Shown: in pieces, positions 46,842 to 59,663 of the stretch
Numbering within the stretch: position 1 is the stretch's first letter
Layout of the letters: every line of letters starts with the position of its first letter
DNA from: Clitopilus passeckerianus
Taxonomy: Eukaryota; Basidiomycota; Agaricomycetes; Agaricales; Entolomataceae
DNA length: 64,000 bases
Reading direction: 5' to 3'
Assembly (NCBI GenBank): GCA_944990035.1
Contig: CALYLX010000136.1
Coordinates: 558,001 to 622,000 of the forward strand
Notes under the pieces: generated by a model
What the model was told of the DNA's origin: nothing
Database searches by the model: none
The model's input: the letters and a program-made list of their open reading frames with translations, nothing else
Program-made: the position numbers and the translations under genes

Positions 46842-48307
46842 ATGGCTGCTGTTGGTATCTGGTCAGTTCTTTTTATGGCACTCACATTATGGTCAGGAAA
46901 TTAACTCTAACGACTTGTGACGCGCAGGAGCTTGGAATTGACACCAGGAAAGCCTGAGATTGTCGAACCTCCGGTTGACCTTCGCATTACCAATGTCGCC
47001 TTCGGTGAGACGCTGAAGGACGCGTCTGGACGTGCCGTCGTCAAGCTATCATACACTCCTGTCAATGCTGACGACTCTGAGGACGAGGACGAGGAACCTC
47101 AGGTGCCCTCCTCTATCGCAACAACGGTTCTCGCTCTCCTCAGAGCAGGCGCCGTGCGTTTACATTGCCTCGTGTTCAAGGTTTTAACCTCATTTTGATT
47201 TTGTCACATAGGTTGAGCAGACCACTGTCGATATCACTCTTCCTTCCGAGGGCGAGTACCAGTTCGAAGTAGTCGGCAAAAAGTATGCGTTCGATATTTT
47301 CCACCGTTCATTCTCTCTAACCAGGTATTTAGCTCCGTTTTCCTGACTGGCAACTGGATTGGTATGTGCACGTCTTGCCAACACCTAAACGAGGGTGCTC
47401 AACCTTTGATTAGATCAGGGTGAAGATATGCCTCCTTACGGAGACGACTCTGACTCCGAAGGTTCTGTTGACTATGACGAGGATGCTTATGACTTGCGGG
47501 ATGTCAGCTCCGACGTCGAGGTTGAAGTCAACGCGGATGAGGATATGAGCGATGGAGGGTATGTCAATTTACATCATGGACCTTTTGAAGAGACTGACAG
47601 AAGCCCAGGCGCTTCGAGGAGGTTGCGGAAGAACCTATAAAAAGCCTCAAGAGGCCTGCCGAAGAGGAAGCACCTGCTAAAGCTGACAAGAAAAAGAAAA
47701 AGGGTAAGGACGGCAAAGCGGAGACCGCTTCCGAACAAAAGGAGGAAAAAAAGGAAAAGGCTGCTGAGAAACCTGCTGAGGGCAAAGCCAAGAAGCAGAA
47801 GGCTGAGAAGGAGGTTGCTGGCGGTGTCAAAATTCTGGACGCCAAAGTTGGAACCGGTCCCCAAGCAAAGAAGGGGAATACCGTCAGCATGAGGTACATT
47901 GGCAAGTTGACCAACGGCAAGACTTTTGACCAAAACACCAAGGGAAAGCCTGTAAGATGCCCCACACCCGCCTTCTCTCTCATTTTTCTCTAATCATCGC
48001 ATTGAATAGTTCACTTTCCACCTCGGCAAGGGCGAGGTCATCAAGGGTAAGCCATTCAGCTAGTCAAGATTTTCTGCTTAGACCTTTACACGCGTTCTTT
48101 CCCAGGCTGGGACGAGGGCATTGTCGGCATGCAAGTCGGTGGTGAGAGGAAACTTACGATTCCCGCTTCTATGGGATATGGCAAGAGGGGCACAGATGGT
48201 ATTCCCGGCAACTCAACCTTAGTCTTTGGTATGGCCACCCTCGTTCTACGAACAACATCCCATTCTAACTCGACTTTTTAGACGTCAAGCTTCTTGAGAT
48301 CAAATGA
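46842..48307 (+). CDS. Nucleolar FKBP-type peptidyl-prolyl isomerase (Fpr3/Fpr4-like)
   Basis: Nine exons: 46842-46861, 46928-47153, 47212-47282, 47333-47361, 47414-47558, 47609-47951, 48010-48046, 48106-48228, 48282-48307; 1020 nt, 339 residues. N-terminal nucleoplasmin-like domain ([30 protein letters not shown]), then acidic tracts ([21 protein letters not shown]), a Lys-rich region ([13 protein letters not shown]) and a C-terminal FKBP domain ([69 protein letters not shown]). This is the histone-chaperone prolyl-isomerase layout of yeast Fpr3/4; role in chromatin and rDNA inferred. Confidence 0.93.
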
Positions 48308-48687
48308 TCACTTCTCCACTCGCTAAAACGCGTCGACTGTCGCGATATTTCAGAGTAACATCTATCTTGTACCCATGTACCAATGCTGGATTAATAGTGG
48401 CCTGCAATTTAACTTTGCTTACGCATTTCCGCTGATGAACTCGGACCCCGACACTTGGGCCTGGAAACATGGCTTCAACGATCCCAAGACCTTTTGAGCA
48501 CCGAACAGCCAATGATATGTCTTCCAGATAATTTGATATCTGACGCTGATATCTCCAGAGGGCTTTCGTTGCTGATGCGGCGGTGAGATCGCTCCGTCAA
48601 GTGTGCAACCCGTGAAAACCTCAAGACATGGCAGGTCATGCTGGACATTCAGATCTTCACACCCATTAGTCTTTCCATACCTTCAAG
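48308..48687. other. Intergenic, FKBP 3' end and P450 promoter
   Basis: No gene or repeat recognised. Confidence 0.4.
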
Positions 48688-51020
48688 ATGGGGCCGCTCG
48701 CTGCCTTCGCGTTGTTGACTGGGTTTGTCGTCATCGCTCAAAGGCTTGTTGAATGTTGGAAGGCCGCCAGGGCTATAGGGTGAGTTGTTCCGAGCGGTGG
48801 TTTCCGTGCCTTCCAAGCTGAAATAACGTGTTGGAAGAAACCACCCTGGCTATAGGGTCCTTCTCCCTCAGAGCAGTGTCCTTGCAAACCTGTTGCCCAG
48901 GATAAAAGGCATTTGTACAGGCCGGAACCATATCTTCAAGCATAAACATAAGCGTTAGTATAAACATCACCCTCTGCATCCTAGTCATCAAACTGAAAGA
49001 GTGCCTATATTCAGTGTTTGAAGCATGTGGCAGCGATATCTATTCGATGGTGTCAGCCTATCCAAAGACCAAAACAATGTTATCCATAGCAGACGCTGCT
49101 GTTATCAAAGTGAGTAGGCGAAGATCCCCTGTGCTACAGGGATCGACGACTAAACCGTTTCAGGAAATTACATCCTCCAGGGCTCGTTTCCCCAAACCCG
49201 TACATCAATACAAGATCCTGTTGTTCTTTGGTGGCAACATAGTCGCATCCGAGGGAGAGACATGGAAGAAGTACAGGAAGATATCGGCACCCGCGTTTTC
49301 TGAGGTGCGAGTTTGACACACGTCCGTCGTTAGTCCTACTGAGACGTTGTCACCCTCACAGAGGAACAATAAGATGGTTTGGGAAGAGACTGTGAAGATC
49401 ATGAATTCCCTTTTCGACGACTTGTGGGGCAACCAGGATACCGTGACCGTTGACCACTGCGTTGAGCTAACCCTCCCAGTCAGTGACACATTACCTTAAA
49501 TTTCCCTGTGTCCTGACTTCAACCCACCAGATTGCGCTCTTCGTCATTGGGCGGGCGGGTAAGCGGATGCTTTCATCGAGGGTTCAGTAAACTCACCGCG
49601 TTGATTCAGGCTTTGGTCGCGAAATTTCTTGGAGGGATGATGATGTTATCCCACCTGGCTACAGAATGACATTCAAAAATGCACTTCATATCGTCTCTAC
49701 GGACATGTTCATGATCCTCATTATTCCAAATTTTGCCATGAATTGGACAAAGAGGTTCAGGGACTTGAAGATTGCGTTTGAGGATCTGGAGGTGACTGGC
49801 CCTCCGATGGTAGCACATCCATATTTTTCTGACCCACGCTAGCGATACATGACAGAAATGATCCAAAAACGCCAACAAAGTACCAAAGCAGAAGAGCGTC
49901 ACGATCTCTTTACGAGTCTTCTTAGTGCCAACGACCTCGACATGGGGGAGTCAAAATTGACTGTCCGGGAACTCATTGGTAAGCCCTTGTACCTGGGTGA
50001 GGATGCATCTTCTGGATTCTTGCTACTCTAGGCAACATCTTTATTTTCCTTCTCGCCGGACACGAGACCACTGCGCATACTTTGTGCTTCACTTTTGCGT
50101 TGCTGGCTCTATATCCGGATGAACAGGAGAAGCTGTACAAACATATCAAGTCTGTCCTTACTGATGGCAGAGCGCCGGTGAGCCTGTTGTAGCTATGACC
50201 CTTCCAAACCGTCGTTAACCCTGATTAGATGTACGAAGATATGAATGCTTTAACACAGTCCATGGCGTGAGTTATCAGCCTTAAAATGTTTCACTTGAAC
50301 TCTAAACAGTGAGAAGCGTATTTTACGAGACCCTGCGCTTGTTCCCTCCCGTAAGCAATCCATTCTGACAGCATTGGTCTTCTGGTACTCACTTTGGTTC
50401 ACAGGTAACTGGCGTTCCCAAGGAAAGTGCAGAGGACACAACACTTACCACACAAAGCACGAATGGCGAAAGGGTCGTAGTTCCGGTTCCCAAAGGCACG
50501 AATCTCATCCTCAACGTTCCTGCCCTTCATTATAATCGTACGTGTTCTACTTCCTCTTCTTTGTTGACAGCTCCTTCTGACGTTTCCCTGCCCAGCTCGT
50601 TACTGGAAAGACCCTGAAGCCTTCAGGCCAGATCGCTTCCAGGGAGACTGGCCTAGGGACGCGTTCTTGCCTTTCAGTGCTGGTAAGACCATCCTTCACC
50701 TGTGTCGAGATCGCCTGTAGTAATCACTCATGACTGACATACAGGTGCACGAGCATGCCTTGGTCGACGCTTCTTCGAAACGGAGGGTATCGCCATCCTG
50801 ACTATGCTTGTACTCCGGTACAAGATCGAAGTCAAAGAGGACCCCAAATTCGCCAACGAGACGTTCGAGGAGAGGAAAGCAAGATTAACAGCATGCCTGC
50901 CAAATATCACCCTCACGTGTGTACCCTTCCTTTTGTTTGTTCTACCCAATCCCTGACATCGTCTGCTGAAGTCCCACAAGCGTTCCGCTTACCTTCAAGC
51001 TGAGAGAAAAGGCTTTGTAA
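48688..51020 (+). CDS. Cytochrome P450 monooxygenase
   Basis: Multi-exon P450, about 540 residues. The N-terminal membrane anchor is MGPLAAFALLTGFVVIAQRL. After splicing it continues VLANLLPRIKGICTGRNHIF, LFEACGSDIYSMVSAYPKTK and SEGETWKKYRKISAPAFSE (C helix). The I helix is LLAGHETTAHTLCFTFALLA, with A/G-G-x-E-T-T for oxygen activation. The K helix is YETLRLFPPV (ExxR), then RYWKDPEAFRPDRF, and the heme loop FLPFSAGARACLGRRF (FxxGxRxCxG) with the Cys ligand. All catalytic elements are present. At least a dozen short introns occur; exon joins were followed but not all measured. Basidiomycete P450s of this kind often act in secondary metabolism or detoxification; substrate unknown. Confidence 0.9.
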
Positions 51021-51187
51021 TGTTTTAGTGATAGCTGCTGTCTTGTTTTGTTACCTTGCATATGCATTCCATCGTATATTCATAACTGATTCATGTGTGT
51101 ACGTCGATTCTGAACCATGTAGTATAAATCCAATACCCCTCACATATTGAGTACAGTATACATAGGATCACCCCCTCAGCATCTCAT

Positions 51188-52541
51188 TCAAGCCCACCTG
51201 CCTGGAGCAACCGGGTGGGAAGCAGACAGGCCCCCATCAACTGCAATGTTCTGACCGTTAACATAGCTTGAATCATCTGAAGCCAAGAAAACGGCAGCTT
51301 GGGCAATTTCCTCCGCAACACCGAACCTTCCCAGGGGGTTCAGTTGTCCGATTTTGCCTGCACTTCCACGTTGCCTGGCGTATTCGAAGGTATCCCCGGT
51401 CATGCCCGTTTCAATAAGACCTGGGCAAATAGAGTTAACCCGGATGTCGGTCTTTTGGAGTTGGTAGGCTGAGGTTTTGGCCATCGAGTTGACACTTGAA
51501 GGTTGTCAGAAACATCGTTTCGCAAGAACACAAGAGACAACCTACGCTGCTTTACTTGCGCTGTCTGATTACGGGTGGGGGGATTAGGCTACCAGATCCT
51601 TGTGAATAATCAAATACTTACAATCAACAGTTCCAGCGCCGGAGCGGATACCAGCAGCTGTGGAGACAATGAGGAACTGGATGCAAGACACATTGAGATA
51701 GCTTACTGGAGGCAGTCATGATAATGCTTCCTCTGCTATGCTCCTTGCCCCTGGATACATTAGTAACCTTCATTGCCTCGGAGGCATGCTTAAGGGCCAG
51801 GAAGCATCTATTTCCAATCAATGAAGGTGTTCCACAGAAGTTAACGCAGAAACTTACGAAAGAGCATTGACCCGCATGCTATTCATAAAGGTCTCTGCCG
51901 TTGTGTTTTGTAGGACATCCTTGGATGCAACGCCAGCCTAGATCGAATATTAAATCAAAGGAACTGTTATCAGGAAGAACATTCATGGCATACGTTGGCG
52001 AAGAAGACGTCAAGACGACCTTCTTCTTTAAGGGCCTGTTTGCAGACTCCCTCAATGGCCTTCTCATCAGTGGCGTCGGCCTGAGCAATGGTAACCTGTG
52101 GTTCGTCCTATTAGGCGTGAACTCATCCTGGGGAAACGAAGAACCAGACATTAACATCGGGGTATAGTTTTTGAATAGTCGACTTGAGATCAGGTAAGTT
52201 TGTTGGATCAAAGTCGAGCAGGTATAAATGTTTAGCTCCTATGATGTCTTGTGAGAACTGGGCCGGTTCCGCAATGTGGTACGTTCATACCTTCATGAGC
52301 ATATCGAATAGCAGTCGCACGCCTAAAGACAGTGAGAACAATCCGCCATACTGTACCGGGATGCTCACCCTATGCCTTTCAGTGAACCAACTCCCGTGAT
52401 AATACAGACCTTGTCCTTGAGCTTTCCACTCCGAGGGGAGTTTGCCAGTTGTGACTTGATCTCGTCAAGTCGAGCAACTGTTCTGTTGTAAAGCTCATCG
52501 TTAGTTGACTGAGAGACGCGGGTCGATTTGTAGGCCGACAT
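51188..52541 (-). CDS. Short-chain dehydrogenase/reductase (SDR)
   Basis: Classical NAD(P)-dependent SDR on the minus strand, start 52541 ([17 protein letters not shown]), stop at 51188, several short introns. Cofactor motif [15 protein letters not shown] (TGxxxGIG) near residue 45, [22 protein letters not shown] (the NAG element), SIIMTAS and the catalytic YSASKAAVNSMA. Its Tyr is split by an intron, with Y completed across 51612/51535. The C-terminal [12 protein letters not shown] and [11 protein letters not shown] are typical. The Ser-Tyr-Lys set is intact. Substrate unknown. It is tail-to-tail with the P450; a shared pathway is possible but unproven. Confidence 0.88.
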
Positions 52542-52720
52542 GGGTGCAATTGCAGCCTTCGTTCGTTTGAGAGCGGTTTATATAGCTCAACTTGAAGAGC
52601 TACCGGCTCATTGATGACCGGTGCATATGGTTTCCACAAAAGGCAATAACACAGAGTCGCCTTTGAACGCACCAACAGCTTAGCCGACTACCATAGGTCC
52701 TTCAAGCTTACCAGACTCTT

Positions 52721-52729
52721 ATGAGATGA
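52721..52729 (+). promoter_or_regulatory. Minimal uORF (Met-Arg-stop) overlapping the P5B ATPase start
   Basis: The bases ATGAGATGA contain an upstream ATG at 52721 followed by one Arg codon and TGA. The stop overlaps the main ATG (52726-52728). The upstream ATG has pyrimidines around it (weak context), while the main ATG has G at -3. Confidence 0.4.
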
Positions 52730-55700
52730 CAAGTCAAGCTGGGCCTTCAGCTTCAAGGCGCAGCTATCACGACTACACTGAAGGGGCTTCAGCAATCGGC
52801 ATCAATAATGCATTGCGGAACAACACAAACACCAGGCGTATGTCCCAGGACTACTCCAACTTCGACGACGATGAGGCAGGAGCGGTTTTTTCCGGGCCAG
52901 GCCATTCGGTCAATCCCAGCAGTGTGTCCAGGATGTCCCATATTGAAGCCGGGAGGAGAAGCTTTGACACTAGGTCCCGAAGCAGGAGGCTCAGCCGGGA
53001 TTCTGGACACTCGGGGAGACCTAGTTTTGACAGGAGGATGAGTAGCGACAACCTCTCTAGACGGAGTAACATCGACGCCGGGAGCATGGATATTGGCGAT
53101 GGAGAAGAAGACGCTCTTATAGGGGATGAGGATCCTTCTTCCGGCAGGAGACGAAGAGATTCACGTTCACATGCCACTCGGCCTGGAATCCTGGGTGGCA
53201 TAGCCAGCCTGTTCGGGAAGCCCTATTCTGAGGAGGTCGTTCCACGGCGTAGGCGAAGTGCGTCGCGTGTCTCGTCTTCACGACGATCCCTTCGTAGCTG
53301 GCGCGAAGACACTGCTTTGGACGGCGGCTCCGAAGAGGAGAGAGAGGGCGACGAACGCTGGGGGTATCTATCCAACGAAGAGGACTCGGATGCTTCTGAT
53401 ATCGTAGAGACCATGAGCTTCATGGGTCAGGACGACAATTCAATTGCTGCAAGTATGGACTATGATTCGGATGCACGCGACTCCAGTGCTGGTATACCTC
53501 TAATTAGTACAGACCCCATTTTCGGTGGCGATATACGCATTGAAATGGATGTACCATTCACCAGTTTAGACCCGCCTCCGCCTGGCCCACCTAGCAGACA
53601 GGAGATATACGTTCCCGACGAGGATAGCACCATCCGGTTCGTAGGGTACGATGTTATACCTCTGCGATCCTTGCTTTGGCGCGTTGGCTGCGTCCTATCC
53701 TTCGGTGTGTTGGCCCTAATAGGCCACTGGTTCCCCCTTATATGGCTGCGATGGGCCACTCGCGAGAAGGCATTCAAAGACTCCAAGGATACTCTAGTAA
53801 TGGTCGAGGTGGGCCTATCGTGTTGGCCTCTTCATTCAGTCATCTGACGTCCCTAAGTCTGCTCATGCAGATTTTGCTCTTATTTCTGCCCACAGCTTGG
53901 AATATCCGTACCCATTGTCAACTGCATTCCCGGAGAATATTGGACATGGGTATCATCAGAACGGCAACGGAAAACCCCATGGAAATGGGCACGATCCACG
54001 GGCGGCAGAAATGCTCAAGAATCTCCTTGTCCTTGACCACCGATATTCTCGGTACGCATTGGATCCAAGAAATGGCCTCTTTACTATCATCAGGTATGCC
54101 ACCCAAGCGAGTTGTTCAAATATGTACCAGGGTATAATTGTATTACAGGGATTGGCGAGATTCTTCCATTTCATTGGCAACTATTCAAAGGGGCCTTAGC
54201 GAAGACGTCAGGAAACAACGTCTTACACTGTTTGGCGAAAATGAAATAGATATCAAGGCGAAGTCTACATTCTCCCTGTTGGTTGATGAGGTATTTGGGT
54301 TGGTGTGCTTATTGGGACTTGATCCTGACGCAGGAACATAGGTTATCCACCCTTTCTATGTCTTTCAAATCGCCAGCATCATCCTGTGGTCGTTGGACGA
54401 CTATTACTACTATGCGTTTTGCATCGCCTTAATCTCCATTTCGAGCATATGTGCGACGCTCCTGGAAACACGCAAGGTATGCGACATACATCTCTTCTTT
54501 CGAAATACTGTCTAATAAATGATGGCCGAAGACAATCGAACGAATGCGCGAAATGTCGCGTTTCTCGTGCAAGGTTGATGTCCTCATCGACGGTTTATGT
54601 GGGTGTTTCGTCGCTTCACTGCTTCTGGGTGGTAGTTGAGTAATACGTTTTAGGGATGGAGCGAGACTCAACAGATCTGGTTCCTGGGGATGTGATCAAT
54701 CTATCCAACTCTCAGCTTAGCCTTGTCCCCGCCGACCTTTTCCTTCTTTCTGGCGACGCGATTCTGAACGAAAGTATGCTTACCGGGGAAAGTGTACCTG
54801 TTGGCAAAGTTCCGTTGAGGGAGAAGGAGCTCAAACAGTGGAAGGAAACGAAGGAAGAGTCCGCGAAGAGCATGATGTTCGGCGGGACCAAGGTTATTAG
54901 GATCCGAGGTAGTGTTAATACGGATGGGACAACAATACCAAGTCTAGCCCTGGTGGCTCGCACAGGTAAATCTCATCCACGTGACCCCCCCCCCCCCAAA
55001 ATATCGTTTAATAGTCTCCAGGGTTCAACACAACGAAGGGGGCTTTGGTCCGCTCTATGCTCTTCCCGAAACCGATTGGGTTCAAATTTTACCGGGATTC
55101 CATTCGCTTCATCAGTGTTCTTGCTGCTATCGCTGGTGTCGGTTTTTCGTTCAGCGCGGTTCAGTTCGTTAGAATAGGGGTGAGCGCATCGTATTCTCTA
55201 CATGTTTTTTACACTTACACTTATAATTAGCTGAAATGGCACACTATCCTTATCCGAGCTCTGGACTTGATCACAGTCGTTGTCCCTCCGGCTCTTCCTG
55301 CCACGCTGTCTATCGGAACCAGTTTTGCCATCACCCGTTTACGAAAAGCTGGCATATTCTGTATCTCTCCCAGCCGAGTCAACGTTGCTGGAAAGATCAA
55401 CGTCTGTTGTTTCGACAAGACCGGGACATTGACAGAAGACGGCCTGGATATTCTTGGCATTCGAGGCATGGAACGCAATGTTCAGCGATTTGGCGAACTT
55501 CTGGACGACATCCATGACCTTCCAATGGGCTCGGGAAAAGCAGCGTTTTTGTACGCCTTAGCAACCTGTCATTCTCTGAAGATGGTAGATGGATCAATAA
55601 TCGGCGATCCTCTGGATATCAAGATGTTTGAGTTCACAGGCTGGACGTTAGAAGAAGGCGCTTCGGGTGGTACCGGTGTCATCAAGAATAAGGGAACACC

Positions 55701-57959
55701 GGTCGAGCAGACTGCGCTGGTACAGAACGTCGTGCGGCCGCCCGGGAGCATGCAGTTCAAGCTGGAGGACGCACTAAAGGGATCCGGCAAGGCGAGCTCC
55801 TTTGCGATAGCTTGGTGCTGACTGACTGACACCGCTTCCAGTTTGCCCACTTCTTAGAATTGGGTGTCATTCGGACATTTGAGTTTGCATCTTCTCTCCG
55901 GCGTATGAGTGTCGTCGTGAAACGGCTGAAGAGCTCAAGCATGGAGGTCTATGTGAAGGGCGCCCCGGAAGTCATTACTGAGTTATGTGACCCAGATTCT
56001 CGTACGTATTTTTCTGCAGGATCGAGTTATACGTGAGTACCGACGTTTCTTTTGTAGTTCCCCAGGACTTCGACGACCTGCTCTTGTACTACACAAAACG
56101 TGGCTACCGTGTTATTGCGATGGCGGGCAAGAGCATCGAGGGGTTGACCTGGCTCAAAGCCCAGCGGTTGAAAAGGTACGTCCGATACGCAAAGGCCGAT
56201 GTGGTTGTTCATTGATTCACGAAATAAGGGAGCAAGCGGAATCTGGTTTGCGTTTCCTTGGCCTCATCATCTTTGAAAATAGGATCAAGCCAGGAACCGC
56301 ACCAGCGATACAAGCTTTGCAGTCTGCACATATGGCGTGCAGGATGATTACGGGGGACAACCCACTAACTGCTGTCAGCGTTGCGCGAGAGTGCTGTTTG
56401 ATTAATCAAGCTTCCTACGTCTTTGCACCAACCTTCCTGAGTGGTATGTATCATTTTCAAGGACAACGGCTATCGTTAAACTTGGCATAGGAAACCAAAG
56501 CATCCCAGAGTCTCAAATAGAGTGGTCTTGTATGGACGACACCTCGTGGAAACTTGATAGCTATTCCCTGAAGCCATTGACTCCTCCCCCACATCACACT
56601 GTCGATGCAGAAGAAATTCGATATCAAGACTATGCCCTCGCCATCACTGGGGATGTCTTCCGCTGGATGATAAACTACGCTCCTTTGGAAACGCTGCAGC
56701 GAATGCTCGTCAAGACTCAAATATTTGCACGAATGTCGCCGGACGAGAAAAATGAGGTCGTTGAGCGGCTACAAGGTCTTGGTTATACGGTTCTGATGTG
56801 TGGAGACGGTGCAAACGATTGTGCGGCACTAAAGGCTGCAGATGTCGGAATCTCACTATCGGAAGCTGAAGCAAGCGTTGCTGCTCCCTTCACCAGTAAT
56901 ACGCCGGACATCGGATGCGTCATCGAAGTCATCAAACAAGGTCGGGCAGCGTTGGTTACGAGCTTCAGCTGCTTCAAGTACATGTGAGTTCTGTCCTCCC
57001 CTTAACTAGCCTGAGGCTCATGGAATATTCATAGGGCACTATATTCTCTGATCCAATTCATCTCAGTGACTTTGTTATATGCATTCGCAAGCTCTTTGGG
57101 CGACTTCCAAGCAAGTTGTCCCTGAGTGTGGTTTTGATCGAAGCGGCTAACCTCCGTATTAGTTCCTCTATATTGATCTCTTCATCATTATACCTGTAGC
57201 TGTTGCCAGTGCGTATGATGAAGCCGGAGTCCAAGAATAGTTCTGACCATACTGATAGTGGGACGAACACTGCCATACCCTCGGATGCATCCAAAGCCAC
57301 CAACTGCCAGCCTCGTCTCAAAGAAAGTGCTTGTCAGCATCATTGGACAGATTATTATCATGGGCATTGGACAGCTTTGGGCTTATCTTTGGGTTCAAAG
57401 TCAATCTTGGTCAGTCTGATGTCGAAACTGCACACAATCCGCCACTGATGTCAAAGAAACAGGTATACACCACCGCCTCCAAATTATTCGGGCACTGGTG
57501 ACAAGCTGGAAAGCTTGAACTGGGAGAATACAGTTTTATTCCTTGTTTCATGTTTTCAGTATATCCTGGTTGCCGCGGTATTCAGCATCGGACCGCCGTA
57601 TAGGAAGTCTATGTGGACGAATGGTACGGCTCCGGACTGCCTCTAGGGTTGCTTGGACTCACTATGTGTCAATGACAGGTTGGCTAATGGCATGCTTGGT
57701 TATCTTAACCGGCATCAACATAGGAATTCTTCTCAAGCCGGTAGACGTGGTTTCGAAAGTGCTTGATCTCATGCCGCTGCCGTTTGATGGACGATTGACG
57801 CTGTTGTGGATTGTCATTGCCAATGTGGTTCTGTCAATGGCGTTTGAGGAGCTAGTCGCACAAAAGATTGCTAAAGCGATCGGTATTGTGCAAAAGTGGC
57901 AGCATGGTCGGAGAAGGGCTCACAAGGCGTATAAGGTGGTAGAAGGAGGGATGCGATAG
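52726..57959 (+). CDS. P5B-type ATPase (Ypk9/ATP13A2-like)
   Basis: Large multi-exon P-type ATPase, start 52726, stop 57957-57959. The first 280 residues are disordered and rich in RRxS and acidic clusters, then comes a membrane region ([20 protein letters not shown]). Actuator motif: [14 protein letters not shown]4: [22 protein letters not shown] marks P5B, whereas P5A has PPELP. Phosphorylation site: [13 protein letters not shown]. Nucleotide region: FCNPES-like and [11 protein letters not shown]. Hinge: [21 protein letters not shown]-terminal helices run to the end. P5B pumps of yeast and animals (Ypk9, ATP13A2/3) sit in vacuolar or lysosomal membranes and export polyamines to the cytosol. 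Roughly 15 or more introns; one (near 54990) contains a long C run. Confidence 0.9.
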
Positions 57960-58243
57960 ACATGTCTGGAATATCTATACGACTATACAAAGGACGAAAT
58001 AATGACATTGAGACGTTGAGTCTGATCTGGTTGCATTGTTACCGTGATCTGAGTTTGAATCGCCACCAATGGCTTTCTTGTTAGCGTTGTCCCCTTCATA
58101 ACTAACCGCATCCTTGCTTTTCTTCATTCTTCTTCGCTTCGCCCAGTGGGCACTTCCAATCCTTTTTTCTTCTCAGGGCTACGTTTTTTATTTCAGCTGT
58201 TGTCGAGAACCGCAGGAATCGGGCTCACTTTTCATCGTTCACC

Positions 58244-59348
58244 ATGCTTTTCGCCTCCTCGAATTCTCATCGACTTGTTTTCTTCGCCGTGATCTATTAC
58301 CTGCTGTTTCTGGATGGAATATACGCGCTTCCTCTTCATAGGCGGCAGAATAATGGAGCTACCACGGTCACTACAACTCGAACAACTCAGACGTTTGGAA
58401 TTGCATCTCATCAGCCTCAGGGTGGTAGCTAATTACTGCTTTGATATAGGAACGCTGGTCCGGTCACTGAGACTTGTGAGATAACACTCACACCAATAAC
58501 TGATAAGGATGGGAAGCCGGCCATAGAGGAAGTGAAGAAATGTACGCTGGCGTTGGTCAATGGTGGAACTGCACCGGGCTCAAGCACGACATTCATTACC
58601 GCAACTGCTACAAGCGCGGCAAGCACGACTACCGGTACAGTCACCCTAACGTCCACCACAGCTACATCCACTTCGACTGATATTGCGACTACGTCTGCTC
58701 CGGCTTCCCCACCTTTAACAACTACCGTTGTGACTTCAACCCCTGCAGGCGGAACCACTACTGCAACTGCAATCACATCAGAGGCTACGTCTGCTGGATC
58801 TGGAACGTCATCTGCAGCGCCTGGTGTCTCTTCCGGAAAGGCAGGGGCCGTAATCGCCAATGTACGTTACAAATGTACTACTGCCCCTTCTGCTAGCTAA
58901 TCTTCTGCTCTTTAGGGTATTTCTACTGTCTCCCGTTCTGCCACTGCCACTAGCACAACACCCGCTACCACTACGGCATCTCCCACAAAACCTGAAGCTA
59001 CCGGTGCCACCCCTTCTGACGCCAACAACAATCCCAATGGAACCTCCGCTGCAGATTCCACGGTCTCCGCATCTGCCGCTGCAGCATCTTCCACAGACGG
59101 CTTCCAGCTGCCAGGCAAGAAACTGTCCGTCCTTCCTATCGGTTTGGGCGTGTTTGCTGGTATCTCTGTCATTGCATTGATCGTTGTCGGGTTGGTTACC
59201 TACGAACGTACGAAGTATCGCAAGGTCCGTTGTCGCTTTATTCTCTTAACCCTTGGACATGGATCTGATTTGAACGGTCTAGGCATTCCGGCAAAGAAAA
59301 TTAGCGGAGTCGGGATCAGCGATGGGTTATGGTGGCACAGCTGCATAA
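58244..59348 (+). CDS. Ser/Thr-rich single-pass membrane protein (mucin/WSC-sensor-like)
   Basis: Exons 58244-58392, 58450-58861, 58916-59224, 59283-59348; 936 nt, 311 residues. Signal sequence (LVFFAVIYYLLFLDGIYALP), then a short conserved segment with two Cys (PVTETCEITLTP, EVKKCTLALVNGG), then a long Thr/Ser/Ala-rich tract likely O-mannosylated, one transmembrane helix (LPIGLGVFAGISVIALIVVG LVTY) and a short basic cytoplasmic tail (ERTKYRKAFRQRKLAESG). The layout resembles fungal wall-stress sensors or mucins, but no WSC domain is visible. Surface location inferred. Confidence 0.75.
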
Positions 59349-59663
59349 ATTATCACCTTTACATTCCCTTTTTGTTTTGTAGTTTAGACTCGTTCGTCGT
59401 ATTTGATACTTGGATGCTGGTAGAAGATGTGTTTCCTGTACATTATTGGGTCAATTCAATGGGCGCTGAATGTACATCACTCATATGATCATAAGCACTT
59501 GCATCATCTTGCCGCTTACTCTGATATTGTCCCAAAATATTACAGGTTACGCCCGAACGTGATTGCTCCTGGGATATATTTGCAAGTGGTAGCTCCCTAG
59601 GGGCTACAACCCGAAGGATCTCTAGCCTAACCACCCTACTTCCTAGTGTGGATTCCTATATCG
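59349..59663. other. Intergenic
   Basis: Short spacer, no gene recognised. Confidence 0.4.

Noticed and set aside
54985..55000. Long C run near 54990
   Set aside because: It lies inside a short intron of the ATPase gene; a simple homopolymer, possibly with length error, not a functional element.
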